Origin: Bacteroidetes oral taxon 274 str. F0058
GTDB lineage: Bacteria > Bacteroidota > Bacteroidia > Bacteroidales > Paludibacteraceae
Reading direction: 5' to 3'
Assembly: GCA_000163695.1 (NCBI GenBank)
Contig: GG774890.1
Span: 448,339-512,338 of the forward strand
Length of the DNA stretch: 64,000 nucleotides
Below are positions 35,578-45,088 of the stretch, piece after piece. Position 1 is the first letter of the stretch, and each line of letters starts with the position of its first letter. The position numbers were made by a program, and so were the translations under genes. Below the pieces are notes generated by a model. The model saw only the letters and a program-made list of their open reading frames with translations, searched no databases and was not told where the DNA came from.

Positions 35578-36198
35578 TTATTTTATCATCCAGAAATTCT
35601 CTTTGTAGTCGTTGATAGCTCGTCGTATAATATCGTGAGCCACGTCTACATCGTAGATAGATACAAGTTCTGTACGGCGTGTGTCGCTGCCCGGAATATC
35701 TTTGTAGGTGGTGAAATAGTGTTTCAGACGCTCGATGACCTGTTCGGGGATGTCCGACATATTGCGGTAATGTCCGTAAATGACGTCGTTACGCATAACG
35801 GCAATCAGTTTGTCGTCGGCTTCGTTGGTATCGAGCAGGCGAAACCCGCCTATCGGTCGGCACTTGACCAGCAAGTCACCGTGTACGATGTCTTTCTCTG
35901 TGAGTATACAGATATCCACAGGGTCGCCGTCGCCGACAATGTCTGTGCGTCCGAGTGCTTTGTTGCAGAGCTCGGCAACCTGCTGTCCCGAATAGGTCTG
36001 AGGCAGAAATCCATACAGAGCCGGAATAATATTCGAATACTTTTGCGGACGGTCTATCGATAGGTATCCACTATCTTTGTCTACCTCGTACTTCACTGTG
36101 TCTGTGGGAACTATCTCTACGAACGCAGTAACAATCTCAGGGTAAAGATTACCTATGCTTACGCCGTGCCAAGGGTGAGCTTTATATTGTCTGAACAT
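35578..36198 (-). CDS. ppa: Inorganic pyrophosphatase (family I)
   Basis: Soluble pyrophosphatase hydrolysing PPi from biosynthesis. 206 residues. The signature DGDPVDICIL (about 90-99) provides the metal-binding aspartates, and PALYGFLPQTYSGQQ and RPIGGFRLLD-type motifs fit the family. The N-terminal AHPWHG start and total length are typical of the Bacteroidetes branch. It has a promoter at 36249 and is convergent with the nucleoside kinase gene, with 43 bp between stops and no obvious hairpin. Confidence 0.93.
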   Translation of the reverse strand: MFRQYKAHPWHGVSIGNLYPEIVTAFVEIVPTDTVKYEVDKDSGYLSIDRPQKYSNIIPALYGFLPQTYSGQQVAELCNKALGRTDIVGDGDPVDICILTEKDIVHGDLLVKCRPIGGFRLLDTNEADDKLIAVMRNDVIYGHYRNMSDIPEQVIERLKHYFTTYKDIPGSDTRRTELVSIYDVDVAHDIIRRAINDYKENFWMIK

Positions 36199-36248
36199 CT
36201 TTTTCTAAGATTTTTGGTTAAATGTGTTTGGAAAAATAATTATCTGTG

Positions 36249-36256
36249 CAAAGGTA
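36249..36256 (-). promoter_or_regulatory. Promoter of ppa (-7 box)
   Basis: Minus strand TACCTTTG, 51 bp before the ppa ATG and just downstream of the tpx terminator. Confidence 0.75.
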
Positions 36257-36268
36257 TATATTTTTTTC

Positions 36269-36309
36269 GAAAAAAAAGACCCGAAAACAATCATTCTGCC
36301 TCAGGTCTT
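36269..36309 (-). terminator. Rho-independent terminator of tpx
   Basis: On the minus strand AAGACC (36309-36304) pairs with GGTCTT (36281-36276), followed by seven T residues. Confidence 0.72.
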
Positions 36310-36350
36310 ATGTTTTTTCTGTTATAAACAGCACTAAATATGTGATATGC

Positions 36351-36851
36351 TTACTTCAATACAGCCAAAGCAGCCTCGTAATCGGGTTCTTCGACGATGT
36401 CGCTTACAAGCTGGTTATAAAGTACTTTGCCATTCTCGTCTATTATTACCACAGAGCGGGCAAGAAGTCCTTTTAGCGGTCCGTCGGTCAAAAGCACTCC
36501 GTAAGCATTTACGAAGTCGTTATTGCGGAAGTCCGACAACATCACTACATTTTCGATACCTTCGGCACCACAAAATCTGCCCTGTGCAAAAGGTAAATCC
36601 TTTGATATACAAAGTACTATGCTGTTGTTCAAGGCAGCTGCCTCTTTGTTAAATCTACGTACGGACGCAGCACAGACACCTGTGTCTACGCTTGGGAAAA
36701 TGTTCATTACTACGCGTTTGCCTCGGAAGTCGCTCAACGAACCGTCGCTCAAATCTCCTTTTACGAGAGTGAAATTTGGAGCAACACTACCTACGACAGG
36801 CAGATTACCGTTGGTTTTTATCTCTGTCCCCTTAAAATGTGTTTTTGCCAT
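36351..36851 (-). CDS. tpx: Thiol peroxidase Tpx
   Basis: An atypical 2-Cys peroxiredoxin (166 residues) reducing alkyl hydroperoxides and H2O2 with thioredoxin. The peroxidatic cysteine is C60 in [11 protein letters not shown] and the resolving one is C93 in QGRFCGAEG, the normal Tpx spacing. The start is set at [11 protein letters not shown] (ATG at 36851) because this matches the family; the frame continues 19 codons upstream through AT-rich leader. A promoter box lies at 36906. Confidence 0.95.
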   Translation of the reverse strand: MAKTHFKGTEIKTNGNLPVVGSVAPNFTLVKGDLSDGSLSDFRGKRVVMNIFPSVDTGVCAASVRRFNKEAAALNNSIVLCISKDLPFAQGRFCGAEGIENVVMLSDFRNNDFVNAYGVLLTDGPLKGLLARSVVIIDENGKVLYNQLVSDIVEEPDYEAALAVLK

Positions 36852-36905
36852 AATTGATAATCTGTTTTTTTTATTGAAACTTATTTTTTTTATCTTATTC
36901 ATCTG

Positions 36906-36913
36906 CAAAGGTA
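36906..36913 (-). promoter_or_regulatory. Promoter of tpx (-7 box)
   Basis: Minus strand TACCTTTG, 55 bp before the chosen ATG. It lies at the edge of the longest possible frame and so supports the shorter start. Confidence 0.75.
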
Positions 36914-36973
36914 ATCTTTTATGAATAGATATAGTTTATTGTCTAATAATTTTTGTAATTGCCAAATATATAG

Positions 36974-37819
36974 TTATTTGTAGTTCGTTTGTCGAAAATG
37001 TCTTACCAATCCGTCTAATGGAGCTTTCTGTATATGTCCGAAATTATACCCCATTTCGTATGTTACCACCTCTAAAATATCGGCAAAATGATAGGCGACA
37101 GACCCGCAAAAAGATACCTCGTACTCTCGGCTGTCGGTACATTGCATTATATTTCGCTCGAAAAACTCTACAAACGAGTCGAACACCAAGTTGTAAACAT
37201 ACGCTTCGGCTATATTGGCAGACAGAAACGGCACAAAGCTAGCCAGAAACGTATTCGCCTGTGGCTGACGGTAAACCCTGTCGATTAGCTCGGCAACTTT
37301 CATAGGATATTTTTTGAAAAACCTCTGTTGCAGTTTGGGCGGTACTTGGTTTTTGAAGCAGTCGCCCAGGAACTTTTTGCCTAACACCGCTCCGCTGCCT
37401 TCGTCGCCCAGTATATAACCAAGCGGGGCGATGCTGCGTACTACACTTTTGCCATCGTACATACAGGCTATGGAGCCCGTACCCAAGATAGCGGCAATCC
37501 CGCTACGACTGCCATACAGGGCTATGGCTGCCGCTTCGAGGTCGGTTGATACCTCTACGTCACTGCCGGGGAAATATGTAGATAAACTATCGTGTACGAG
37601 TTGTTTCTTGTCGTCGCGGCAGCCCGCTCCGAAAAAGAGTACCTTATTCACATCGGTGGCATCTATCTTTTTCAGTAGTTTGCCCCCGATGATTGACTCC
37701 ATACGCTTTGCGTCGCAAAAGAACGGATTTATACCTTCGGTAGCGACTCTCGTGTCACGTGTTTCGTCTATCAATGCCCAATCGCACTTGGTAGAACCGC
37801 TGTCTGCTATCAAAATCAT
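36974..37819 (-). CDS. BadF/BadG/BcrA/BcrD-family kinase (N-acetylglucosamine kinase-like)
   Basis: A 281-residue ASKHA-fold ATPase. The N-terminal phosphate-1 motif LIADSGSTKCDWALID, the AILGTGSIACMYDG motif in the middle and GYILGDEGSGAVLGKKFL are those of the BadF family, whose short Bacteroidetes members resemble eukaryotic N-acetylglucosamine kinase and probably phosphorylate GlcNAc or related amino sugars from peptidoglycan or host glycans. It is downstream of nadB (111-bp gap without a promoter box) and may be read from that transcript. Confidence 0.85.
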   Translation of the reverse strand: MILIADSGSTKCDWALIDETRDTRVATEGINPFFCDAKRMESIIGGKLLKKIDATDVNKVLFFGAGCRDDKKQLVHDSLSTYFPGSDVEVSTDLEAAAIALYGSRSGIAAILGTGSIACMYDGKSVVRSIAPLGYILGDEGSGAVLGKKFLGDCFKNQVPPKLQQRFFKKYPMKVAELIDRVYRQPQANTFLASFVPFLSANIAEAYVYNLVFDSFVEFFERNIMQCTDSREYEVSFCGSVAYHFADILEVVTYEMGYNFGHIQKAPLDGLVRHFRQTNYK

Positions 37820-37930
37820 AGTCGGTATCAGTATTATTTATTGAGCCACAAATTCAATCTTTTATTTATGTGGAAAAATGTTCCAATGTCTATTGATAGA
37901 GAAAAAACAGGCTGCCGAAAGCACCAATTT

Positions 37931-39502
37931 TTACTTATTCTTATGCGGATAGTCGAGTGTGTAGTGCAAGCCGCGGCTCTCGTGACGTGCCATTGCCTGC
38001 TTTATGACCAAATATGCCACATTGATGCAATTCCTGAGTTCGCATATTTGCCGCGATACGACCGAACGCTTGAACAGGCTTTCGGTCTCTTCGTAGAGTA
38101 TTTCGAGGCGGTCTAAGGCACGCTGCAATCGAAGGTTCGAACGTACTATACCCACATACGACGTCATTATCTGCTGTACCTCTTTGAGCGATTGTGTTAT
38201 GAGTACCATCTCTTCGGTAAGGGTAGTGCCCTCGTCGCTCCAATCGGGGATGTCGTCTTGCCACCGAAGCGACTCTATCTTATCCAAAGCGTCTCTGGCA
38301 GCGGCGTCGGCATATACGATTGCCTCTATTAACGAATTAGATGCAAGGCGGTTGGCTCCGTGAAGTCCCGTGCACGAACATTCGCCGCAGGCATACAGAC
38401 GATCGATAGATGTGTGTGCATTGAGGTCGACGGCTATTCCTCCGCACAGATAGTGTGCTGCGGGAGCTACGGGGATATACTGTTTGGTGAAGTCTATGCC
38501 GTAGGCAAGCAGTTTTTCGTATATCGTGGGAAAATGCTGCTTGGTCTCTTCGGCATCTTTTGCCGTAACGTCGAGGTATACGTAGTCGCTGCCGGCGAGT
38601 TTCATCTCGCTGTCGATGGCACGAGCCACTATATCTCGCGGTGCAAGCGAGAGTCGACTGTCGTATTTGTGCATAAACTCTTCGCCTTTGATATTCCTGA
38701 GCACCGCACCATACCCCCGCATAGCTTCGGTTATCAGGAACGAAGGACGGTCGGCTGCGTGGTAGAACGCCGTAGGGTGAAACTGTACGAACTCCATATC
38801 TCTTACCTTGCCTCTTGCTCTGTGTACCATTGCTATGCCGTCGCCCGTGGCAACGAGCGGGTTGGTAGTGGTCTGGTAAACGTTGCCTATACCGCCTGTG
38901 GCAAGCATTGTTACCTTACCTAAGACGGTATCTATCCTGCCACTGTTCATATCGAGTACATAGACCCCGAAACATTCGATATTGGGAGCATGTCGGGTAA
39001 CAAGTTTACCCAGATGGTGTTGGGTAAGCAGTTCTACGACGAAACAGTGCTCGAATACGTCTATATTGCGGTGTTGCTTTATGCGTTTTATCAAAGAATT
39101 CTGTATCTCGGCACCGGTAGAGTCTTTGTGGTGCAGTATCCGAAATTCGGAGTGTCCGCCCTCCTTGTGCAGGTCGAACGAGCCGTCGGGTGTTTTATCG
39201 AAATCGACGCCCCACTCGAGGAGCTGTTTTATCTGTTCGGGAGCGTTGGTTACTACCTTCTCTACCGCACGACGGTCGCAGATACCGTCGCCCGCAATGA
39301 GAGTGTCTTCTATATGTTTCTCGTAATTATCGAGTATGTAGTTGGTAACCGACGAAATGCCTCCTTGTGCCAACATAGTATTGGCTTCGGTAAGCTCTGT
39401 CTTGCACAGCAGTGCTACGCTGCCTTTATGAGCTACTTTCAGAGCAAAGCTCATACCTGCGATACCGCTGCCTACTACCACGAAATCATATTTTTTCTGC
39501 AT
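37931..39502 (-). CDS. nadB: L-aspartate oxidase
   Basis: FAD enzyme oxidising L-aspartate to iminoaspartate, first step of bacterial NAD synthesis (523 residues). An FAD-binding GSGIAGMSFALKVA motif is near residue 12; HxxGGHSEFRILHHKDSTG, MEFVQFHPTA, and the GECSCTGLHGANRLASNSL stretch near residue 370 are typical of NadB, as opposed to succinate dehydrogenase. The C-terminal helical domain is complete. nadA and nadC are not in the window. It is 80 bp downstream of glnS. Confidence 0.95.
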   Translation of the reverse strand: MQKKYDFVVVGSGIAGMSFALKVAHKGSVALLCKTELTEANTMLAQGGISSVTNYILDNYEKHIEDTLIAGDGICDRRAVEKVVTNAPEQIKQLLEWGVDFDKTPDGSFDLHKEGGHSEFRILHHKDSTGAEIQNSLIKRIKQHRNIDVFEHCFVVELLTQHHLGKLVTRHAPNIECFGVYVLDMNSGRIDTVLGKVTMLATGGIGNVYQTTTNPLVATGDGIAMVHRARGKVRDMEFVQFHPTAFYHAADRPSFLITEAMRGYGAVLRNIKGEEFMHKYDSRLSLAPRDIVARAIDSEMKLAGSDYVYLDVTAKDAEETKQHFPTIYEKLLAYGIDFTKQYIPVAPAAHYLCGGIAVDLNAHTSIDRLYACGECSCTGLHGANRLASNSLIEAIVYADAAARDALDKIESLRWQDDIPDWSDEGTTLTEEMVLITQSLKEVQQIMTSYVGIVRSNLRLQRALDRLEILYEETESLFKRSVVSRQICELRNCINVAYLVIKQAMARHESRGLHYTLDYPHKNK

Positions 39503-39582
39503 GACGTACCATAGAGTGATTGTTTCGAAATATCGTTATTTGTCGCCGACGACAGATGTTGAAAGTAGCGTTGTCGTCGGGT

Positions 39583-41265
39583 TTATTTCTTTTTCCACCC
39601 GTCTTTGAGTGTTACTGTGCGGTTGAATACAAGGTTGTCGTCGCGGCTGTCTTTATCGACACAGAAGTAACCCAAGCGAGTGAATTGAAATTTGTCGCCT
39701 ACTTTGGCATTTTGCAGGCAAGGCTCTAACTTACAGCCCGTAAGCACACGCTTCGAGTCGGGGTTTATCAGCGTGCGGAAGTCGCGTTCGTCGTCCGACG
39801 GATTTTCGACCATAAACAGCCTGTCGTACAGACGCACTTCGGCGTCGATACAGTCGTGTGCCGATACCCAATGCAGTGTGCCTTTCACCTTACGGTTGGC
39901 TTGCGGCATACCGCTTTTCGTCTCGGGGTCGTAGGTACAGAGTATCTCGGTGATATTGCCTTGCGGGTCTTTTTTGACCTCATCGCATTTTACGATGTAG
40001 GCGTTCTTTAACCTCACTTCTTTGCCCGGCGATAGGCGGAAGTAATCTTTCGGCGGATTTTCCATAAAATCGTCTCGCTCTATGTATATCTCGCGTGAGA
40101 ACTCTATCTGCCGTGTGCCTGCCTGCGGGTCTTCGGGGTTGTTTTCGGCAACGAGTGCCTCCGTTTGGTTCTCGGGGTAATTGACGATAACCAGCTTTAC
40201 TGGATTGAGCACTGCCGATACACGCACGGCACTCTTGTTGAGGTCGTCTCTGATAGCCGACTCCAGCAGTGAAATATCGTTCAATGCCTCGAACTTGGTG
40301 TATCCTATTTTATCGATAAAATCGCGGATAGACTTCGGAGTATAGCCTCTGCGACGCAATCCGCAGAGCGTAGGCATACGCGGGTCGTCCCAGCCCGATA
40401 CCAAGCCCTCTTCGACGAGTTGCAGCAGTTTACGTTTGCTCATAACGGTATACGTGAGGTTCAAGCGGTTGAATTCGCGCTGCTTAGGGCGATAACTGCT
40501 ATCGGCAAACTGGTCGATATACCAGTCGTACAGCGGACGGTGCACCTCGAACTCGAGAGTGCATATAGAGTGCGTTACCCCTTCGAAGTAATCGCTCTGC
40601 CCGTGTGCGAAATCGTACATAGGATACACTTTCCACTTGTAACCTGTTCGGTGGTGAGGGTGCGAGGTGATAATGCGGTACATTATCGGGTCGCGGAAGT
40701 GCATATTGGGGTGTGCCATATCTATTTTTGCACGTAATACCATCTTGCCTTCGGCTATTTCGCCACTACTCATACGGGCGAATATATCGAGGTTCTCCTC
40801 TACCGAACGGTTACGGAACGGGCTTTCGACACCCGGTGTCGTCGGAGTACCCTTTTGGCGTGCTATCTCCTCCGATGTCTGCTCGTCTACGTAAGCCTTA
40901 CCGTCTTTGATGAAACGAATGGCGAGATTATGTAGTTTTTCGAAATAGTCTGAGGCATAATACACATTAGCCCACTGAAACCCGAGCCACTGGATATCTT
41001 CTTGTATGGAGTCGACGTATTCGACGTCCTCTTTGGTAGGGTTCGTGTCGTCGAAACGCAGGTTGCAGATACCTCCGTAGCGATGGGCTATGCCGAAGTC
41101 GATACAAATAGCTTTGGCGTGCCCGATATGCAGGTATCCGTTAGGCTCGGGCGGGAAACGCGTCTGTATACGTCCGTCGTTGAGACCTGCTTTCAGGTCG
41201 TTTTCTACAATCTGCTCTATAAAATTCAGCGACTTTTTGTCTTGTTCCGGTGCAATGTTTGTCAT
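39583..41265 (-). CDS. glnS: Glutaminyl-tRNA synthetase
   Basis: Class I synthetase charging tRNA-Gln directly (560 residues). The [16 protein letters not shown] motif near residue 40 contains HIGH, and [11 protein letters not shown] is the KMSKS motif; the C-terminal anticodon-binding beta barrels are present. Its presence implies that the organism does not depend on the transamidation route for Gln-tRNA. First gene of a glnS-nadB-(kinase) minus-strand run, with promoter at 41298. Confidence 0.97.
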   Translation of the reverse strand: MTNIAPEQDKKSLNFIEQIVENDLKAGLNDGRIQTRFPPEPNGYLHIGHAKAICIDFGIAHRYGGICNLRFDDTNPTKEDVEYVDSIQEDIQWLGFQWANVYYASDYFEKLHNLAIRFIKDGKAYVDEQTSEEIARQKGTPTTPGVESPFRNRSVEENLDIFARMSSGEIAEGKMVLRAKIDMAHPNMHFRDPIMYRIITSHPHHRTGYKWKVYPMYDFAHGQSDYFEGVTHSICTLEFEVHRPLYDWYIDQFADSSYRPKQREFNRLNLTYTVMSKRKLLQLVEEGLVSGWDDPRMPTLCGLRRRGYTPKSIRDFIDKIGYTKFEALNDISLLESAIRDDLNKSAVRVSAVLNPVKLVIVNYPENQTEALVAENNPEDPQAGTRQIEFSREIYIERDDFMENPPKDYFRLSPGKEVRLKNAYIVKCDEVKKDPQGNITEILCTYDPETKSGMPQANRKVKGTLHWVSAHDCIDAEVRLYDRLFMVENPSDDERDFRTLINPDSKRVLTGCKLEPCLQNAKVGDKFQFTRLGYFCVDKDSRDDNLVFNRTVTLKDGWKKK

Positions 41266-41297
41266 TCTTCGTATGCCTATTAAATTATTTCAACGCA

Positions 41298-41305
41298 CAA
41301 AAGTA
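41298..41305 (-). promoter_or_regulatory. Promoter of glnS (-7 box)
   Basis: Minus strand TACTTTTG, 33 bp before the glnS ATG. Confidence 0.72.
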
Positions 41306-41440
41306 CAAAAATAGTTGTTAACTACGAACCAATAATTGAAGATGCAACAACAGATATTATTCGAAAAACAACATATAAATACGTAATAAGCTGTTTGTCA
41401 GCATTAAGACGAAAATGTAGACAGATGATTGTTTTTTGTA

Positions 41441-41448
41441 TAACTTTG
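41441..41448 (+). promoter_or_regulatory. Promoter of ribD (-7 box)
   Basis: TAACTTTG, 38 bp before the ribD ATG. There is no room for an FMN riboswitch. Confidence 0.72.
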
Positions 41449-41485
41449 CAAACAATATTGTGAAACCACATAATCGGCTGTATTA

Positions 41486-42535
41486 ATGATAATTGACGAA
41501 CAATATATGAGACGGTGTATAACTTTGGCTCGTTATGCTGATGGATATGCCGCTCCAAATCCTATGGTAGGGGCAGTGATTGTACGCGACGGTAAGATTA
41601 TCGGAGAGGGTTATCACCGCAGATACGGAGAGGCACACGCGGAGGTAAACGCCGTTAACTCTGTGCTAAACAAAGATTTACTGAGACGTTCTACGCTGTA
41701 TGTCAATCTCGAACCCTGCTCGCACTACGGCAAAACACCGCCCTGTGTCGACCTTATCGTCCGTAGTGGCATTCCAAATGTTGTTGTCGGTATGCGGGAT
41801 GTGAATCCTGAAGTATGCGGTAATGGAATACGTAAACTACTGGAGGCAGGTGTCGGCGTTGTAGAGGGTGTTCTCGAAGATGAATGCAGGTTTCTTAATC
41901 GCCGTTTCATTACCTTTATGCAAAAAAAACGTCCGTACATAATACTCAAATGGGCTCAAACCGCCGATGGATTTATCGATGAGTTAAGAGATACACCTGC
42001 CCGTAAACCGTTGAAAATATCTAACCCAACGACTAAAACGCTCAACCACTGTATGAGGACGCATGAAATGAGTATAATGGTAGCTACTCGGACGGCTATT
42101 TTGGATAACCCCCGTCTAACTGCAAGTAAATGGAATGGAAGGAATCCCATAAGAATCTTGATAGACAGAACGCTATCCGTCCCTATCGAATACAATATCT
42201 TTGATGATAAAGCCAAGACACTTGTTTTCAATAGTATCAGAAATGAGATAAACGATAATATCGAATTTGTGAAATTGGATTTCGAACAGAATATTATACC
42301 TCAGATTTTAAACGAGTTGTATGTTCGTAATATTCAGTCTGTTATAGTGGAGGGAGGGCGACGGCTTCTCGTGTCATTCATAGAATACGGTGTCTGGGAC
42401 GAATGTCATACAGAGGTATCCAAGCAAATTATCCGAAACGGAGTGCCTGCTCCGTCTATGATTGATTTAGAGCCGGTTGCAGAGCAGCAATTTGGCGAAA
42501 ACATTTGTTTTACTTGCCTAAACAACATTATTTAA
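41486..42535 (+). CDS. ribD: Riboflavin biosynthesis protein RibD
   Basis: Bifunctional deaminase/reductase of riboflavin synthesis (349 residues). The N-terminal deaminase domain has the zinc motif HAE at residues 51-53 and PCSHYGKTPPC with C78 and C87. The C-terminal RibD_C reductase domain begins about residue 150 (RPYIILKWAQTADGFI) and contains the VEGGRRLLVSFIE motif. It is separate from other rib genes here and has no FMN riboswitch. Start ATG 41486. Confidence 0.96.
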   Translation: MIIDEQYMRRCITLARYADGYAAPNPMVGAVIVRDGKIIGEGYHRRYGEAHAEVNAVNSVLNKDLLRRSTLYVNLEPCSHYGKTPPCVDLIVRSGIPNVVVGMRDVNPEVCGNGIRKLLEAGVGVVEGVLEDECRFLNRRFITFMQKKRPYIILKWAQTADGFIDELRDTPARKPLKISNPTTKTLNHCMRTHEMSIMVATRTAILDNPRLTASKWNGRNPIRILIDRTLSVPIEYNIFDDKAKTLVFNSIRNEINDNIEFVKLDFEQNIIPQILNELYVRNIQSVIVEGGRRLLVSFIEYGVWDECHTEVSKQIIRNGVPAPSMIDLEPVAEQQFGENICFTCLNNII

Positions 42536-42569
42536 CCTTTGTACGAGCCTACAGGTAAGAATAATTTTG

Positions 42570-42577
42570 TATCTTTG
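42570..42577 (+). promoter_or_regulatory. Promoter of the OmpH-like lipoprotein gene (-7 box)
   Basis: TATCTTTG, 27 bp before the ATG at 42604. Confidence 0.75.
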
Positions 42578-42603
42578 CCTGTTTTTAAAAAAATTATAGA
42601 TAA

Positions 42604-43185
42604 ATGAAACACTTTGTATTTGTTCTTGTTGCGGTATGTTTGGTTGCTTGTGGCAACAAAGCCTCGAAAGAGGTTAAAAAGACAGCTGCCCCTGCCGGCA
42701 CGGTGGCTTTGAGTGTATCGGCTACGATAGGGGTTGTCAATTCGGATTCTATTTTAGAAAAATATACGTTTGCTATTCAGGCACGTGAGACGATGACAAA
42801 AAAAGCCGAAGACGCACGTCTGTCGCTCAATACAAAAGCCAAACAGTTGCAAAAGGAGCTTGCCGATTTTCAGAACAAGATAAACAACAATGCTTTTCTC
42901 AGTCGTGAACGAGCTGAACAAGAGGCAAGTAGGTTGCAGAAAAAGCAAGCCGAAATCCAGATGCACGGCGAAACTCTCGAAAACGAATTCCTTGCAGAGC
43001 AGCAAAAACTCTCATTACAGTTAAAAGATAGTATCAATATGGCTATCAGAGAGATAAACAAAGATAAACGATTCTTGATGGTGCTTTCGACCAGTTCTCT
43101 GACAGATAATGTTCTATATGTAGATGATACTTTGAATATTACGAATGAAGTGTTGGAATTCTTGAATTCGAGGATAAAAAAATAG
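42604..43185 (+). CDS. OmpH/Skp-like lipoprotein
   Basis: A 193-residue member of the OmpH/Skp chaperone family with a lipoprotein signal (lipobox LVAC, lipid on C16). It continues with a Lys/Ala-rich linker, a strand IGVVNSDSILEKY, two long antiparallel helices forming a coiled coil (about 60-145, rich in Lys, Gln and Glu) and a closing beta segment with FLMVLSTSS. Soluble Skp guides unfolded outer-membrane proteins through the periplasm; the lipid anchor here would hold the chaperone at a membrane. It has its own promoter and terminator. Confidence 0.88.
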   Translation: MKHFVFVLVAVCLVACGNKASKEVKKTAAPAGTVALSVSATIGVVNSDSILEKYTFAIQARETMTKKAEDARLSLNTKAKQLQKELADFQNKINNNAFLSRERAEQEASRLQKKQAEIQMHGETLENEFLAEQQKLSLQLKDSINMAIREINKDKRFLMVLSTSSLTDNVLYVDDTLNITNEVLEFLNSRIKK

Positions 43186-43204
43186 CCGTTGCTATTGACG
43201 AAAA

Positions 43205-43240
43205 CAAAACAAAAGCTCTGATTGTAAGAGCTTTTTGTTT
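43205..43240. terminator. Bidirectional terminator
   Basis: AAAAGCTCT (43211-43219) pairs with AGAGCTTTT (43227-43235) and is followed by TTTTTG on the plus strand and by a T-rich run on the minus strand. It ends the OmpH-like gene and would also end a leftward transcript starting at about 43343. Confidence 0.82.
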
Positions 43241-43343
43241 CTACATAAGTTGTAAATAAATAATATTGTTTGTTTTGTCTATTTAGATAAAACGATAAAA
43301 TAAGCCAAACCCAATGATAAATAGTCGTATAAACAGACTATCG
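43205..43343 (-). ncRNA. Candidate small RNA, antisense-oriented between two plus-strand genes
   Basis: A minus-strand TACCTTTG box at 43350-43357 points leftward into a gene-free 115-bp stretch that ends in the bidirectional terminator at 43211-43236. The predicted RNA of about 140 nt starts with a 6-bp hairpin (ATAGTC/GACTAT with a 9-base loop) and ends with the terminator stem. No reading frame of note is present. Only promoter and terminator signals support it; expression is unproven. Confidence 0.35.
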
Positions 43344-43349
43344 TATACG

Positions 43350-43357
43350 CAAAGGTA
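43350..43357 (-). promoter_or_regulatory. Orphan minus-strand promoter (-7 box)
   Basis: TACCTTTG on the minus strand, with no protein gene in its direction. It lies 27 bp upstream of the Fic ATG at 43384, so a transcript from it would diverge from the Fic gene. Confidence 0.5.
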
Positions 43358-43383
43358 AACGAAATATATTGATACATAACGAT

Positions 43384-44109
43384 ATGAATAATATCCTGAA
43401 ATATCTAACGGAAGAGAAGAAGTTGACTCTTACAGGTGGGCTGTATCAGACTACGCAGGTTGCCTTTGCTTTGAACTCGCATAATATTGTAAAAGAGCGT
43501 GTTAACGAACGACAAGTACAACACATCTTCGACTCCCGTTTTATAACTGACAAAGAGGAAGACGTTGCAGTCGATTTCGATGATATGATAGAAATATCGA
43601 ATCACTTCACGGCTTTCGATTATGTGTTGGATAGTGTGAATGAGCCACTTTCTGTTCAGATTATCAGAGAGTTGCATCGTATGCTTAAAATGAATACTAC
43701 GCCTGTGGCTCGCGGGTGGCTTATCCTTGGTCAGTGGAAGAGGCTGTCCAACAAAGTCGAAGAGGCGGAGACCACGCCGCCCAAGAGCGTAAATACAAAG
43801 ATAAATTCTCTCAATGAGTGGTACAATTCGCTGCCGGAAATCGGTACGGAACATATAATAGAGTATCATTATCGTTTCGAGAAGATACATCCTTTTCAGG
43901 CAGGCAGCGGCAGAGTAGGGCGACTGCTGATGTTCAGAGAATGTCTGAGAAACAATATTATGCCCTTTATAATAAAGCAAACTCAACGTAAGGAGTATTA
44001 TCTCGGTTTTCGGGACGATATATCGTATCTGCCTTATTTATCGAAGCTCTGTGCCGAAGGGCAAGAACAATATACCAATTGGGTAAAATATTTTTACGGC
44101 GAGGTGTGA
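43384..44109 (+). CDS. Fic-domain protein with altered motifs
   Basis: A 241-residue Fic family protein. The overall pattern (N-terminal ALNSHNI region, a helix NHFTAFDYVLD, and HYRFEKIHPF followed by GRLLMFRECLRNNIMPFII) aligns well with the common bacterial Fic group. Two key elements differ. The usual inhibitory NSNKIEG motif is NSHNIVK, so the inhibitory Glu is Val36. The core HPFxDGNGRVGR is HPFQAGSGRVGR (169-180): catalytic His169 stays, but the metal-binding acidic residue is Ala173 and Asn is Ser175. AMPylation is therefore uncertain; another activity or loss of activity is possible. No antitoxin gene is adjacent. ATG 43384 is preferred over a TTG five codons earlier. Confidence 0.88.
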   Translation: MNNILKYLTEEKKLTLTGGLYQTTQVAFALNSHNIVKERVNERQVQHIFDSRFITDKEEDVAVDFDDMIEISNHFTAFDYVLDSVNEPLSVQIIRELHRMLKMNTTPVARGWLILGQWKRLSNKVEEAETTPPKSVNTKINSLNEWYNSLPEIGTEHIIEYHYRFEKIHPFQAGSGRVGRLLMFRECLRNNIMPFIIKQTQRKEYYLGFRDDISYLPYLSKLCAEGQEQYTNWVKYFYGEV

Positions 44110-44133
44110 ACATTCTCAAGCCTAACCGTAGAA

Positions 44134-44178
44134 AAAAACAGACACCTTTTTTGCATAATAGATAGATGTCTGTTTTTT
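44134..44178. terminator. Bidirectional terminator between the Fic gene and rpoD
   Basis: AAAAAACAGACA (about 44134-44145) pairs with TGTCTGTTTTTT (44167-44178), giving A/T tails in both directions. Confidence 0.88.
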
Positions 44179-44196
44179 CGATTTTTTTCTGTTACC

Positions 44197-45060
44197 TTAA
44201 CCCAAATATACTTTGAGCAGTTTGTTTTTGGAGTTGCCACGTAGCCTGCGGATGGCTTTTTCTTTAATTTGACGTACTCGTTCGCGAGTAAGACCGAATT
44301 GGTCGCCTATCTCTTCGAGTGTCATCTCGGCACAACCTATTCCGAAGAACATTTTGACGATGTCTCTTTCTCTCTCTTGCAACAGGGCGTCCAGAGCTCG
44401 TTCTATCTCCGTAAGGAGCGACTCGCTCATTAGTTTCTGGTCTGTTGCGGGCGAACTGTCGTTCATAAGTACATCGAGCAACGTATTGTCTTCGCCGTCT
44501 ACAAACGGAGCGTCTACCGAGATATGCCTGCCCGATACCTTCATCGTGTCGGTGATTTTGTCGAGAGATATCTCCAAATCTGTTGCAATCTCTTCTACCG
44601 ACGGCAGTCGCTCGTGTTCCTGTTCGAAACGTTGAAAAGCTTTGTTTATCTTATTCAACGCACCGACCTGATTCAGAGGCAGTCGTACTATTCGTGACTG
44701 TTCAGCCAATGCTTGTAAAATAGATTGCCGTATCCACCACACGGCATACGAGATGAACTTGAATCCCCTTGTTTCGTCAAATTTTTCGGCAGCTTTAATC
44801 AAGCCAAGATTGCCTTCGTCTATCAGATCGGGGAGCGAAAGCCCCTGATTCTGATACTGTTTGGCAACAGATACAACAAAACGTAAATTTGCACGAACAA
44901 GTTTGTCAAGAGCGGCGTGGTCGCCTTTACGAATTCTTTGTGCCAACTCAACTTCTTGCTCAATCGTGATAAGTTCTTCTCTGCCAATCTCTTGTAGATA
45001 CTTGTCGAGAGAATCGCTCTCACGATTAGTAATAGAAGGTGCGATTTTAAGTTGTCTCAT
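44197..45060 (-). CDS. rpoD: Primary RNA polymerase sigma factor
   Basis: The housekeeping sigma-70 factor in the short Bacteroidetes form (287 residues, no region 1.1). Regions in order: 1.2 near the N-terminus ([16 protein letters not shown]), 2.1-2.4 with [20 protein letters not shown] and [17 protein letters not shown], region 3, and region 4.2 with [27 protein letters not shown]. This unusual sigma recognises the TAnnTTTG promoters that appear through the window. It has its own promoter at 45089. Confidence 0.96.
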   Translation of the reverse strand: MRQLKIAPSITNRESDSLDKYLQEIGREELITIEQEVELAQRIRKGDHAALDKLVRANLRFVVSVAKQYQNQGLSLPDLIDEGNLGLIKAAEKFDETRGFKFISYAVWWIRQSILQALAEQSRIVRLPLNQVGALNKINKAFQRFEQEHERLPSVEEIATDLEISLDKITDTMKVSGRHISVDAPFVDGEDNTLLDVLMNDSSPATDQKLMSESLLTEIERALDALLQERERDIVKMFFGIGCAEMTLEEIGDQFGLTRERVRQIKEKAIRRLRGNSKNKLLKVYLG

Positions 45061-45088
45061 TGTTTAATGATGTAGAAAAATAAATTTG

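Noticed and set aside
41400..41485. FMN riboswitch before ribD
   Set aside because: The leader after the promoter box is about 30 nt, too short, and no RFN core bases are present.
43369..43383. TTG start for the Fic gene
   Set aside because: ATG 43384 gives a normal start; the five extra codons are not supported by family pattern.
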